Below, piece by piece: positions 1 through 7,841 of a DNA stretch of 44,112 nucleotides. A program made the position numbers and the translations under genes. Origin of the DNA: DAOUAT01 sp964551735 (lineage in GTDB: Bacteria; Chloroflexota; Anaerolineae; CG2-30-64-16). The stretch covers positions 1 through 44,112 of the forward strand of contig CAZKEF010000046.1 in NCBI GenBank assembly GCA_964551735.1. Direction: 5' to 3'. Each line of letters starts with the position of its first letter. Within the stretch, counting starts at the first letter, position 1. The notes beneath the pieces were generated by a model that saw only the letters and a program-made list of their open reading frames with translations, did no database searches and was not told the DNA's origin.

Positions 1-1045
1 GCGTGCCGATAACCCACGCGGCCACCCGGTTGATGCTGGCGTCGAAATAGTCCAGCCCGATATGGGTGCGGCCCAGGTAATCGCCGCGCACCAACTCCTG
101 CGCGATGGCCTGCAAATCGTCGTTCAGCGCCACCACGTGGTCACTATCCCAGCGCACCCCGCGGCTGACGTGGAGCAGGATCTCGTCCAGGAAGGTCAAC
201 ACGGCCGAGAGCTTGTCCGCGATGGTCTCGGTGGGATGGAAATGACCGCTGTCAAGGCAGAGCAGGATCTTGTTGGCGACCGCGTAGCCCAGGTAGAACT
301 CGTGCGAGCCGACCACGTAACTTTCGGAGCCGATGCCAAACAGCTTGCCCTCCACGGCGTCCAGATTGTAGCGCCGGTCCACCGGATGCGCCAAAATGCG
401 GTCCAGCGCATCTTTGAGCAGCCGCCGCGGAGTCGCACGATCGGCCGGGGTGTCCTTGAAGCCGTCGGGGATCCAGATGTCGGTGACGCATGGCGTGCCG
501 AGCGCTCGGCCGAAGTGCTCGCCGATGGCCCGGCAGGCGATGGCGTGGTTGATCCAGAAGTCACGGATGCCCGGGTCCGGGCTGGTCAGGGTGAAGCCTG
601 CATCAGCCTTGGAGTGGGAGAAGAAGGTGCCGTTAAAATCCAGGCCGTGGCCCCGCTCCTTGGCCCACGCCACCCAGCCCGCGAAATGCTCCGGCCGCAG
701 CGCATCGCGATCCACGGCGACGCCGCCGGTTTCCGCGTAGATCGCGTGCAGGTTCAGGCGGTGCGTGCCGGGGATCAAGCTGTAAGCCACGTCCAAGTCC
801 TGGCGCAGCTCCTCGGCGGTGCGCGCCTTGCCGGGATAATTGCCGGTGGCCGCGATGCCGCCGGTCAACTCGCCGCCCGGATTCTCGAACCCACCCACGT
901 CGTCCCCCTGCCAGCAGTGCAGGCTGATGGGGATACGGGCCAGCCGGGCCAGCGCCGCGTCGGTGTCCACGCCCAGCGCGGCATAGCGCTCCCGCGCGAG
1001 CGCGTAGGCTTCTCTAATGTGTTTGTCGCTCGGTTGAACACTCAT
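1..1045 (-). CDS. rhaA: L-rhamnose isomerase, C-terminus beyond window
   Basis: This reading frame is open from the ATG at 1045 to the window edge (348 codons; the E. coli enzyme has about 419 residues), so about 70 C-terminal residues are missing. It interconverts L-rhamnose and L-rhamnulose in the cytoplasm. The translation follows E. coli RhaA closely: near the N-terminus HCWQGDDVGGFENPGG and GGIAATGNYPGKAR, then LNLHAIYAETGG, GTPCVTDIWIPDGFKD, KLFGIGSESYVVGSHEFYLG, the metal-site segments CLDSGHFHPTE and RGVRWDSDHVV, and GLDYFDASINRVAAWVIGT at the edge. GGGAGA lies about 6 nt before the ATG. It is the last gene seen of the minus-strand operon beginning with the DeoR-type regulator, 36 nt after the arabinose-isomerase-like gene. 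Identity is very confident. Confidence 0.96.
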   Translation of the reverse strand, partial: MSVQPSDKHIREAYALARERYAALGVDTDAALARLARIPISLHCWQGDDVGGFENPGGELTGGIAATGNYPGKARTAEELRQDLDVAYSLIPGTHRLNLHAIYAETGGVAVDRDALRPEHFAGWVAWAKERGHGLDFNGTFFSHSKADAGFTLTSPDPGIRDFWINHAIACRAIGEHFGRALGTPCVTDIWIPDGFKDTPADRATPRRLLKDALDRILAHPVDRRYNLDAVEGKLFGIGSESYVVGSHEFYLGYAVANKILLCLDSGHFHPTETIADKLSAVLTFLDEILLHVSRGVRWDSDHVVALNDDLQAIAQELVRGDYLGRTHIGLDYFDASINRVAAWVIGT

Positions 1046-1081
1046 GTATTGTCTCCCATCAGGAACACGTGCCGAAAGAGA

Positions 1082-2542
1082 CTAACCGATCACTGCCAGC
1101 TCCAACTCCAGTAAGCGGGCCAGTTTGCGAATGGCGCTGAGTTGGTGGCCGATGCCCAGCGCACAGTGGTGTGTTGGCCCCTGCGCCGTCCAGCGATTCA
1201 TGAATTCAGCCGGGTCAAGGGGAAATCTGAGGCGGGAGTTCGTGTTGCCGATCTCCAGCCGCGGCCCCGGGATTGACTCACCTTCGGCCACCAAAAGCTT
1301 AAGCCGGCCATCAGCGGTCTGGGTCAGCGACAAGATCGTGATCGGGCCAGTGACCACGTTGAACTCTACTGAAATGCCGTAACCGCGCTTGCCGTGGTAC
1401 AGCCCAAGCCCGCGCAGCACCGGTTTGCCGTCAGCGATGGTCACGTGACCGGGCCCATCATGGCCCATGAGGATGAAATCCTCATTGAAGTCCAGCGCGT
1501 AGAACTCGGTGTATGAGCCGCCCGCGCCCAACCGATCCATGATCAGCATCGCGATGCAGTTTTTCAGATCCCCCTCGCCTGAGGCCGGGATGCCGCGGGC
1601 TGTGAGCAAGGAGTTTCCGACGATCACGCTGGCGCCCAGCTCCTCGTTGACGTTGCCCCCCAGACCCCGGTAGTAATACGCCAGTCCGCGCAAATCAAAA
1701 TCCGCCACCAGCCGGTCAAGACCGCACGCAACACGGGCCGCCCAACGCAGCCCTTCCTCCGTGACCGGCTGCGAAATCATGTCACGCCCCGGCTCGGCTA
1801 TCTCAAACACACGTTGGATCTCAGCAAGCTTGGCGCCGATTTCCGCGTCGGTAGCCTGGGCCACGCGAGCGTGCAGATCATCCATCTCAAGCACTTCCAC
1901 GTGTACGCCAAGCTGCGCATGATGCATGGTAAAGTCGGAGTACATATCGAGCATGCCGGCATAGGTGTGTCCCAAGAACCCGATGCGCGCATGCCGCAGC
2001 TCGCGGATGATCCCTGCTGCGCCCACCCATTCGCCGATCTCCGCCCACGCACGGTCGAAATAGCGCCCTGCAGGCCCATCTGTCGGATTGAGCAGGCCGG
2101 TCACCACGTTGAACGGAATACGGCTGCGAGCGAAGGCATTGGAGATTTCAGGCACGCAGCACGCAGCACAATTGGCCAGCCACTCGCCGGTGTCGGTGTT
2201 GGGGTAATCCAGCGCGGGCACCGGTTGCAGGTTTAGTACTAACACGGGCGCGTGGCCACGCTGCACCGCCGGCAAAACCTGCGAAGATGTCGCATAGGTG
2301 CCGACATAGCAGACGATCAGATCAACGTCCTGGCGGACGAAAAGCTCTCCTGCTGCCTGCGCGGCCGGCGCAGTATCCACCAGACCCGCCGAGATCACCC
2401 GACTGCCTATGGCTTGCAAGCGAGCCTCAACCTGTCGCTGATACCCTTCGAGACGTTCACGCAGCCCTTCAAACTGCGGCCAGTAAGCAGCCAACCCGAT
2501 ACCAAAGACACCCACTGTCGCTTGTGGTTTACGTTGATTCAT
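1082..2542 (-). CDS. L-arabinose isomerase-family sugar isomerase
   Basis: A 486-residue protein of the L-fucose/L-arabinose isomerase family, cytoplasmic. The C-terminal half carries the family's metal and catalytic positions: GEGDLKN (first Glu), FNEDFILMGHDGPGH (second Glu and first His) and HHCALGIGHQ near the end (second His), matching E306, E333, H350 and H450 of E. coli AraA by pattern. Overall similarity to AraA is remote, so arabinose is not the assured substrate; lying between a URO-D gene and rhaA it probably acts on a rhamnose-related sugar or derivative. The start is set at the ATG at 2542 because AAAAGGGCGGG sits just upstream; an upstream TTG (2557) would bury that site. The URO-D stop is 11 nt upstream, so the two are co-transcribed. 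Confidence 0.85.
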   Translation of the reverse strand: MNQRKPQATVGVFGIGLAAYWPQFEGLRERLEGYQRQVEARLQAIGSRVISAGLVDTAPAAQAAGELFVRQDVDLIVCYVGTYATSSQVLPAVQRGHAPVLVLNLQPVPALDYPNTDTGEWLANCAACCVPEISNAFARSRIPFNVVTGLLNPTDGPAGRYFDRAWAEIGEWVGAAGIIRELRHARIGFLGHTYAGMLDMYSDFTMHHAQLGVHVEVLEMDDLHARVAQATDAEIGAKLAEIQRVFEIAEPGRDMISQPVTEEGLRWAARVACGLDRLVADFDLRGLAYYYRGLGGNVNEELGASVIVGNSLLTARGIPASGEGDLKNCIAMLIMDRLGAGGSYTEFYALDFNEDFILMGHDGPGHVTIADGKPVLRGLGLYHGKRGYGISVEFNVVTGPITILSLTQTADGRLKLLVAEGESIPGPRLEIGNTNSRLRFPLDPAEFMNRWTAQGPTHHCALGIGHQLSAIRKLARLLELELAVIG

Positions 2543-2553
2543 ACCCGCCCTTT

Positions 2554-3720
2554 TCAATAAAAACCGTGCTCGTAAGCTGCCTCGTACATCGCCACGATGT
2601 TTTCCGGTGGCACTCCGGCCTGCAGGTTGTGAACGTTGTTGAAGACGTAGCCGCCACCGGGCTTAAGTATTTCCAGATTCTTCCTGACCTCTTCTCGCAC
2701 AACATCAGAACTGGCAAACGGCAGGATGTGTTGCGCGTCGATGGCGCCGCCCCAAAACACGATATTCTTGCCGAACTTCTCCTTCAGGTGGCGCGGCTCC
2801 ATCCCGGGCGTGCTGATCTGCACCGGGTTCAAGATGTCTACACCCATTTCGATTAGATCGGGAATGTACGGCGAGCAATCGCCGCAGGTGTGATACCAGA
2901 GTTTGGCCTTCGTATGCCTTTTGACGACGTCAATGACGCGTTGTTGCCGCGGACGCACAACACGACGGTAGAACTTTGGTGAAAAAAGCGGCCCGGACTG
3001 TCCAGCCAGGTCGTCCCCGATCATCACAATGTCCAGCAGATCGCCCACCTCGCCGAGAAAGCCGGTCATCCAATCGATCCAGTACTGTGCCGTGCGATCA
3101 ATCAGCGCCTCGCAGAACGCCGGATTCTCGAGCATATCCATGAACCAACGTTCCAGGCCGCGCATGTACCAGCAAATCTCGTAGGTCACGCCGCAGATAC
3201 CGCTGGACAAGGCGTATGAGGTGCCCTCGCGCAACGCCAGCGCACGCTCCCGCACGCCGGTGAACCGGCTGGGATCCTTGCCGTCAGGCCAGGGGTAACG
3301 ATCCAGATCCGCAATGGTCGCATCGGCCAGGGGATGATGCGTGATGTCCATATAGAGCATCTGGTCTGCCGGCATAGACCAGATGACACCGAATTCATCC
3401 TGCAGATCGTACCATACCTTGCCAGCGCGGAGGTTCTCTTCGATGCCGCCTGTGAAACTGTCCGGGCCGTGAGCGGTGATGTAGCGGAAATCCACGTGGA
3501 ATCTCTCCAGCAGGCGCTCCGATGGGGCGGCCAGACCCTGCACAGGATCCAGGATCTGAATCGGCTCATCCCAGCCCAAGTGATTCAACAACGACTGATA
3601 GGCCACCCGGTGGATGCCGGTTTGGAAGCCACCCAGGTCAATAGGCACGCGGTCGGGTTCCTCATGATTCAGCGCAGTGATAACCCGCTGGCGGGAACTC
3701 ATCGTCTCGTAACCTGCCAT
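2554..3720 (-). CDS. URO-D family protein (paralog 1), methyltransferase-like
   Basis: A 388-residue TIM-barrel protein of the uroporphyrinogen decarboxylase / MtaA-CmuA superfamily. It has the family start (SSRQRVITALNHEEPDRVPI), GDDLAGQSGPLFSPKFYRR in the middle, and YHTCGDCSPY with His277 and Cys279 in the position of the zinc ligands of the methyl-coenzyme M methyltransferases. The HemE N-terminal substrate-binding signature (RQAGR type) is absent, so a haem role is unlikely. It ends with GGGYVFNNVHNLQAGVPPENI, shared with the 25.9 kb paralog. The ATG at 3720 has GGAGGTGAGC before it. It lies between the tandem binding protein and the arabinose-isomerase-like gene in the rhaA operon. Its reaction is unknown; methyl transfer or demethylation of a modified sugar is inference. 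Confidence 0.85.
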   Translation of the reverse strand: MAGYETMSSRQRVITALNHEEPDRVPIDLGGFQTGIHRVAYQSLLNHLGWDEPIQILDPVQGLAAPSERLLERFHVDFRYITAHGPDSFTGGIEENLRAGKVWYDLQDEFGVIWSMPADQMLYMDITHHPLADATIADLDRYPWPDGKDPSRFTGVRERALALREGTSYALSSGICGVTYEICWYMRGLERWFMDMLENPAFCEALIDRTAQYWIDWMTGFLGEVGDLLDIVMIGDDLAGQSGPLFSPKFYRRVVRPRQQRVIDVVKRHTKAKLWYHTCGDCSPYIPDLIEMGVDILNPVQISTPGMEPRHLKEKFGKNIVFWGGAIDAQHILPFASSDVVREEVRKNLEILKPGGGYVFNNVHNLQAGVPPENIVAMYEAAYEHGFY

Positions 3721-3793
3721 GCTCACCTCCAACACACGCGGGGGTTACTGCGAGCTACGTAGCACCCGCAGTAACCCCGTTTCGCGAATCTGA

Positions 3794-5710
3794 TTACTTC
3801 AACAACGTGTCCACGTTGGCCGGGGTGATCAGGTTGACCGGCACGTAGATTTCACGTTCGGCATCATTGCCGAAGGTCAGCTTCTCGCCGGCCAGCAGCT
3901 TGGTGGCCAGATCGACCGTCATCTTGCCCATCTCGTACGGCACCTGCTGCACCGTGGCGGCCATCTGCCCCGCCTGGATCGCCTTCAGTGCGATCTCGTC
4001 CGCATTGAAGCCGATCACGAAGATGTCAGTCGCGCCGGACTTGCCCGAGTCTGCAATGGCCTGCGCCGCACCCACGCCCATCGGGTCGTTGCACGAGAAG
4101 ACACCCGCTACGTCAGGATGCGCGGACAGGATGTCCTTCATCACCTTGTAGCCCTCTTCCTGCCGCGAGTTGCCCGACAGCGTCGCGACCACCTCGTACC
4201 CCAGTTCCTTGATCTTGGCCTCGAAGCCCACGTTGCGCCGCGCCGCATACACGGCCGACGGCTCGCACGTGATCGAAGCCACTTTCTTCGCAGCACCCTT
4301 GGCCGAGATCAGCTTGTCCATCTCCTCAGCCGCAATCACGCCGCCCTTCTCGTTGTCCGAGATCACGATCACATCGTAGTCCGTCCCCCCGCCGCCGATG
4401 TCGTTCACCACCACCGGGATGCCCTTCGCCTTCGCCGCATCCACGATCGGCCCCAACGCATCCGGCTTGAAGGGCGAGATGATCAACGCACTGATCCCCT
4501 GGTTCAGCAGATCCTGCGTCGCCGACACCATCGTGGACTCAGAGCTCTTCTGATCCACCAACACATACTCATAACCGGCCGCCTCGGCCGCCTCGCGGGT
4601 CCCCCGCTCCATGTCCTGGAAGAACCCGTACTGCATGTCGTACACCGAGAAACCAATCTTCTTGCCCTTGCCGGGCAACTCCGCCGCAGGCGCGGGGGCC
4701 AGCAGCGTACCAACGTTGGCCGGGGTGATCAGGTTGACCGGCACGTAGATCTCGCGTTCGGCGTCGTTACCGAAGGTCAGCTTCTCACCGGCCAGCAGCT
4801 TGGTGGCCAGATCGACCGTCATCTTGCCCATCTCGTACGGCACCTGCTGCACCGTGGCGGCCATCTGCCCCGCCTGGATCGCCTTCAGTGCGATCTCGTC
4901 CGCATTGAAGCCGATCACGAAGATGTCAGTCGCGCCGGACTTGCCCGAGTCTGCAATGGCCTGCGCCGCACCCACGCCCATCGGGTCGTTGCACGAGAAG
5001 ACACCCGCTACGTCAGGATGCGCGGACAGGATGTCCTTCATCACCTTGTAGCCCTCTTCCTGCCGCGAGTTGCCCGACAGCGTCGCGACCACCTCGTACC
5101 CCAGTTCCTTGATCTTGGCCTCGAAGCCCACGTTGCGCCGCGCCGCATACACGGCCGACGGCTCGCACGTGATCGAAGCCACTTTCTTCGCAGCACCCTT
5201 GGCCGAGATCAGCTTGTCCATCTCCTCAGCCGCAATCACGCCGCCCTTCTCGTTGTCCGAGATCACGATCACATCGTAGTCCGTCCCCCCGCCGCCGATG
5301 TCGTTCACCACCACCGGGATGCCCTTCGCCTTCGCCGCATCCACGATCGGCCCCAACGCATCCGGCTTGAAGGGCGAGATGATCAACGCACTGATCCCCT
5401 GGTTCAGCAGATCCTGCGTCGCCGACACCATCGTGGACTCAGAGCTCTTCTGATCCACCAACACATACTCATAACCGGCCGCCTCGGCCGCCTCACGAGT
5501 CCCCCGCTCCATGTCCTGGAAGAACCCGTACTGCATATCATACACCGAGAAACCGATCTTCTTCGTGGCGCTCGCGGCCGGGGCTTGTTGTTCAGCCGGC
5601 TTGGTCGGCTCGACCGGTGCTGGCGTTTGTGGTGCACAGGCCGACAGAATCACCACAGCGATCAACAGGGCAGCAATGGCTGCTTGGACAGTAAACCGTT
5701 TGGAATGCAT
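3794..5710 (-). CDS. Sugar ABC transporter binding lipoprotein with two fused near-identical domains
   Basis: A 638-residue secreted lipoprotein, about twice the length of a ribose-type binding protein. Residues 1-25 form a lipoprotein signal ending in LSAC (lipidated Cys25), followed by a Pro/Ala linker. Two complete periplasmic-binding domains follow, at about 50-334 and 350-634, exactly 300 residues apart and identical in amino-acid sequence (KKIGFSVYDMQYGFF... to ...VPVNLITPANV). The linker between them (LLAPAPAAELPGKG) is short and Pro/Ala-rich. AAGGAGGTAG precedes the ATG. It is encoded downstream of one RbsA-type ATPase and two non-identical permeases, so the two-domain receptor may serve a heterodimeric channel (inference). 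Context suggests rhamnose or a related sugar. The frame is intact through both copies. Confidence 0.93.
   Translation of the reverse strand: MHSKRFTVQAAIAALLIAVVILSACAPQTPAPVEPTKPAEQQAPAASATKKIGFSVYDMQYGFFQDMERGTREAAEAAGYEYVLVDQKSSESTMVSATQDLLNQGISALIISPFKPDALGPIVDAAKAKGIPVVVNDIGGGGTDYDVIVISDNEKGGVIAAEEMDKLISAKGAAKKVASITCEPSAVYAARRNVGFEAKIKELGYEVVATLSGNSRQEEGYKVMKDILSAHPDVAGVFSCNDPMGVGAAQAIADSGKSGATDIFVIGFNADEIALKAIQAGQMAATVQQVPYEMGKMTVDLATKLLAGEKLTFGNDAEREIYVPVNLITPANVGTLLAPAPAAELPGKGKKIGFSVYDMQYGFFQDMERGTREAAEAAGYEYVLVDQKSSESTMVSATQDLLNQGISALIISPFKPDALGPIVDAAKAKGIPVVVNDIGGGGTDYDVIVISDNEKGGVIAAEEMDKLISAKGAAKKVASITCEPSAVYAARRNVGFEAKIKELGYEVVATLSGNSRQEEGYKVMKDILSAHPDVAGVFSCNDPMGVGAAQAIADSGKSGATDIFVIGFNADEIALKAIQAGQMAATVQQVPYEMGKMTVDLATKLLAGEKLTFGNDAEREIYVPVNLITPANVDTLLK
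3812..5563 (-). repeat. 900-bp-period internal tandem duplication in the binding-protein gene
   Basis: Positions 3812-4663 and 4712-5563 are two copies at an exact 900-bp offset. Over these 852 aligned bases I find only 11 differences: 3851, 3854, 3863, 3866, 3869 and 3887 at one end, and 4595, 4598, 4637, 4640 and 4655 at the other. All fall in third codon positions and none changes the protein. The central 707 bp (3888-4594) are identical. Differences confined to both edges with a perfect core point to gene conversion between older copies rather than one simple recent duplication. Confidence 0.97.
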
Positions 5711-5808
5711 CAGACTACCTCCTTGGAATGGTTAGTTTTGATTGAACGGGAAACGCTGCTTTAGTCCAGTGATACATCTGATTGGGTAATACACTCCTCC
5801 TTTCGATG

Positions 5809-6882
5809 TCAGGCCGTCAGCTTCCGACTCAGCCGTTCAGCGATGCGCTGGCGGATGCCCTCGATGGACAGAGCCAGCAGCAAGACCATGCCTACAGCAA
5901 CGCGCTGCACAAACGCGTCTGCTTGCATCAGGTTCAACATGTTGCCGAGCGTGGCAAACAGGATGGCAGCAGCCACGGTCCCCAGCATGCTGCCCCGGCC
6001 ACCGGCCAGCCGCGTGCCGCCCAGAACCACCGTAGCGATCACCTTAAGCTCAAAGCCCGGCTCCAAGCCCGGCCCGGCCGAGTAGAGCCGCGAGCCAATC
6101 AAGACAGCAGAAGCGGCCGTGAAGAGCCCTACCGCCACGAACACCCACGTCGTGACCTGCCGTAGCGGCACGCCTGCTACCAAAGATGACACACTATTGG
6201 TGCCGATGGCGTAGACATAGCGACCAAATGTCGTGTAACGCATGATGGCTGTGCCGAGGACCGCTGCAACGATAAAAATGGCAAACGGAACCGGCAGCCA
6301 GCTAAACAGAGTGCCATTGCCCAGCCAGATGAAGCTCTTGCCGTTAAAACGGGCTGCCTGTCCCGACGTAATCACAAAGGTGAAGCCACGCACGATGAAG
6401 AGCATGCCAAGGGTTGCGATGAAGGCTGGAATCCGCACTCGGCTTACCAGCAGGCCATTGATCAAACCGACCGTCATGCCCACTGCCAGCGCCGCAAGAA
6501 TCGCCGGTCCTACCCCGGCCGCCTTGGCAACCGAAACCGCGACCCATGCGCACAGCCCCAACGTGGAGCCCACCGAAAGATCGAAAGTACCGGAGATGAT
6601 CGCGATGGTCATACCGATCGCGGCTACCCCTACAAAGGAGCCCTGACGTAACACATTGATCAGGTTGTCGCGCGTGCCAAAGTTAGGTATAGCAACTGCT
6701 GCGATACCCCACACGATGAGCAGCACCAGGCTGATGCCATAACGTTCCCACATCACATCCCAGTCACGCGTGCGCCGGACACTCTCGGCGGAAGCAACGC
6801 GAGGCGCCCGCGCAAGCTCCGACATCGTCGGGCCTGGCGGCATTTCGGAGCGGTTCTCTCCCTGGTGAGGATCTTGGACCAT
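5809..6882 (-). CDS. Ribose-type sugar ABC transporter permease (RbsC family), second of two
   Basis: A 357-residue integral membrane protein of the RbsC family (BPD_transp_2). A polar N-terminal tail of about 45 residues precedes the first membrane segment (GISLVLLIVWGIAAVAIPNF). Family signatures follow: SGTFDLSVGSTLGLCAWVAV, RVRIPAFIATLGMLFIVRG, and near the end ATVVLGGTRLAGGRGSMLG, the loop that contacts the ATPase. The ATG at 6882 shares its A with the stop of the preceding permease (TGATG) and has AGGAGGCAGCAG upstream; an adjacent GTG at 6885 is less likely. It pairs with the adjacent but clearly different permease, so the channel is probably a heterodimer served by the ATPase encoded upstream. 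Confidence 0.93.
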   Translation of the reverse strand: MVQDPHQGENRSEMPPGPTMSELARAPRVASAESVRRTRDWDVMWERYGISLVLLIVWGIAAVAIPNFGTRDNLINVLRQGSFVGVAAIGMTIAIISGTFDLSVGSTLGLCAWVAVSVAKAAGVGPAILAALAVGMTVGLINGLLVSRVRIPAFIATLGMLFIVRGFTFVITSGQAARFNGKSFIWLGNGTLFSWLPVPFAIFIVAAVLGTAIMRYTTFGRYVYAIGTNSVSSLVAGVPLRQVTTWVFVAVGLFTAASAVLIGSRLYSAGPGLEPGFELKVIATVVLGGTRLAGGRGSMLGTVAAAILFATLGNMLNLMQADAFVQRVAVGMVLLLALSIEGIRQRIAERLSRKLTA

Positions 6883-7841
6883 CACTGCTGCCTCCTCAAC
6901 TGGGTGAACGGGTTGAAGCCGCGGTCCACCGAAAGCGCTAAAGCTAACACCAAGAGCACCCCCACGGTCAACTCCTGGTAGAAGATCGGGACGTTAAGCA
7001 GGTTCAGGCCGTTGTTGATGACAGCGACCAATAACGCACCCAGGAGTGTGCCGGGCAGCGACGCCCTGCCCCCAGTCAATGCAGTACCACCAACCACGAC
7101 GACCGCAATCGCGGACAGCTCTAATCCGGTGGCCAGGCGCCCGTTTGCCGTGAGCACCTGAGCGCTGATGATCATCCCTGAAAGCGCTGCAGTCGCGCCG
7201 ACGATAGCAAAGACCCCCCACAGCACCAGGCTGGTACGCACACCCGAGCGCCGGGCTGCAGGCAAGCTATTGCCCACGGCCAGGATATGCCGGCCGAAGC
7301 GCGTTTGGGTGACCACAAACATCAAGACCACTGTCAAGGACACGGCTAACAGCACAGGCATCGGAATGCCCAGCAGGCGTCCGCCTGACAGCACTTTGTA
7401 ACCGGTCTGGCCGAAAAGGTAGATGTCCCGGCCGTTGGTATAGATCAGCGCCAGGCCGCGCACGATCTCCAACATGCCCAGGGTGGCAATAAACGCCGGC
7501 ACGCGCAGCTCGGTGATGATGAGCCCGTTCACCAAGCCGACCACCGCGCCGGTAAGCAGGCCCGCCAGGATAGCCAACGGCACGCCGAGGGTCGGCACCA
7601 GGCTCATAGAAACGCAGCCGGCGAACGCTGCAGTGGATCCTACCGACAGGTCGAAGTTGCCGCTGGCGATCGCCAACGTCATGCCCAACCCCACGATGGC
7701 CACAACTGCCGCATTGGTCATCACGTTGAAGAGGTTATCAACTCGGAAAAAGCGAGGGGTCAACAAGCTCAGGATGAGAGCCATTGCCAACACGATCAGG
7801 CCGATGGTATAGGTTTGCAGGAACTTGCGTAGTCGGATCAT
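6882..7841 (-). CDS. Ribose-type sugar ABC transporter permease (RbsC family), first of two
   Basis: A 319-residue RbsC-family membrane protein with about eight to ten hydrophobic segments starting at TIGLIVLAMALILSLL. Signatures: SGNFDLSVGSTAAFAGCVSM, ELRVPAFIATLGMLEIVRG and VVVVGGTALTGGRASLPGT. Its ATG overlaps the stop of the ATPase gene (ATGA, 7838-7841) and AAGGAGGT lies 7 nt upstream, as expected for translational coupling. Together with the next permease and the duplicated binding protein it forms the importer of the rhaA operon. The substrate is not readable from sequence; L-rhamnose is inferred from neighbours. Confidence 0.94.
   Translation of the reverse strand: MIRLRKFLQTYTIGLIVLAMALILSLLTPRFFRVDNLFNVMTNAAVVAIVGLGMTLAIASGNFDLSVGSTAAFAGCVSMSLVPTLGVPLAILAGLLTGAVVGLVNGLIITELRVPAFIATLGMLEIVRGLALIYTNGRDIYLFGQTGYKVLSGGRLLGIPMPVLLAVSLTVVLMFVVTQTRFGRHILAVGNSLPAARRSGVRTSLVLWGVFAIVGATAALSGMIISAQVLTANGRLATGLELSAIAVVVVGGTALTGGRASLPGTLLGALLVAVINNGLNLLNVPIFYQELTVGVLLVLALALSVDRGFNPFTQLRRQQ

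Noticed and set aside
2554..3720. Uroporphyrinogen decarboxylase of haem synthesis (HemE) for the URO-D paralogs
   Set aside because: The HemE N-terminal substrate motif is absent, His-x-Cys or His-x-Asp metal-type motifs are present, and there are no other haem genes.
3794..5710. Assembly duplication as the cause of the 900-bp repeat
   Set aside because: The copies differ at 11 third-codon positions and by different linkers, so both must exist; the exact copy number still needs long reads.
4118..5764. Long plus-strand open frame of 548 codons opposite the duplicated binding protein
   Set aside because: It is the antisense shadow of a high-GC gene, rich in Arg and His with an internal 300-codon repeat, and has no ribosome site.
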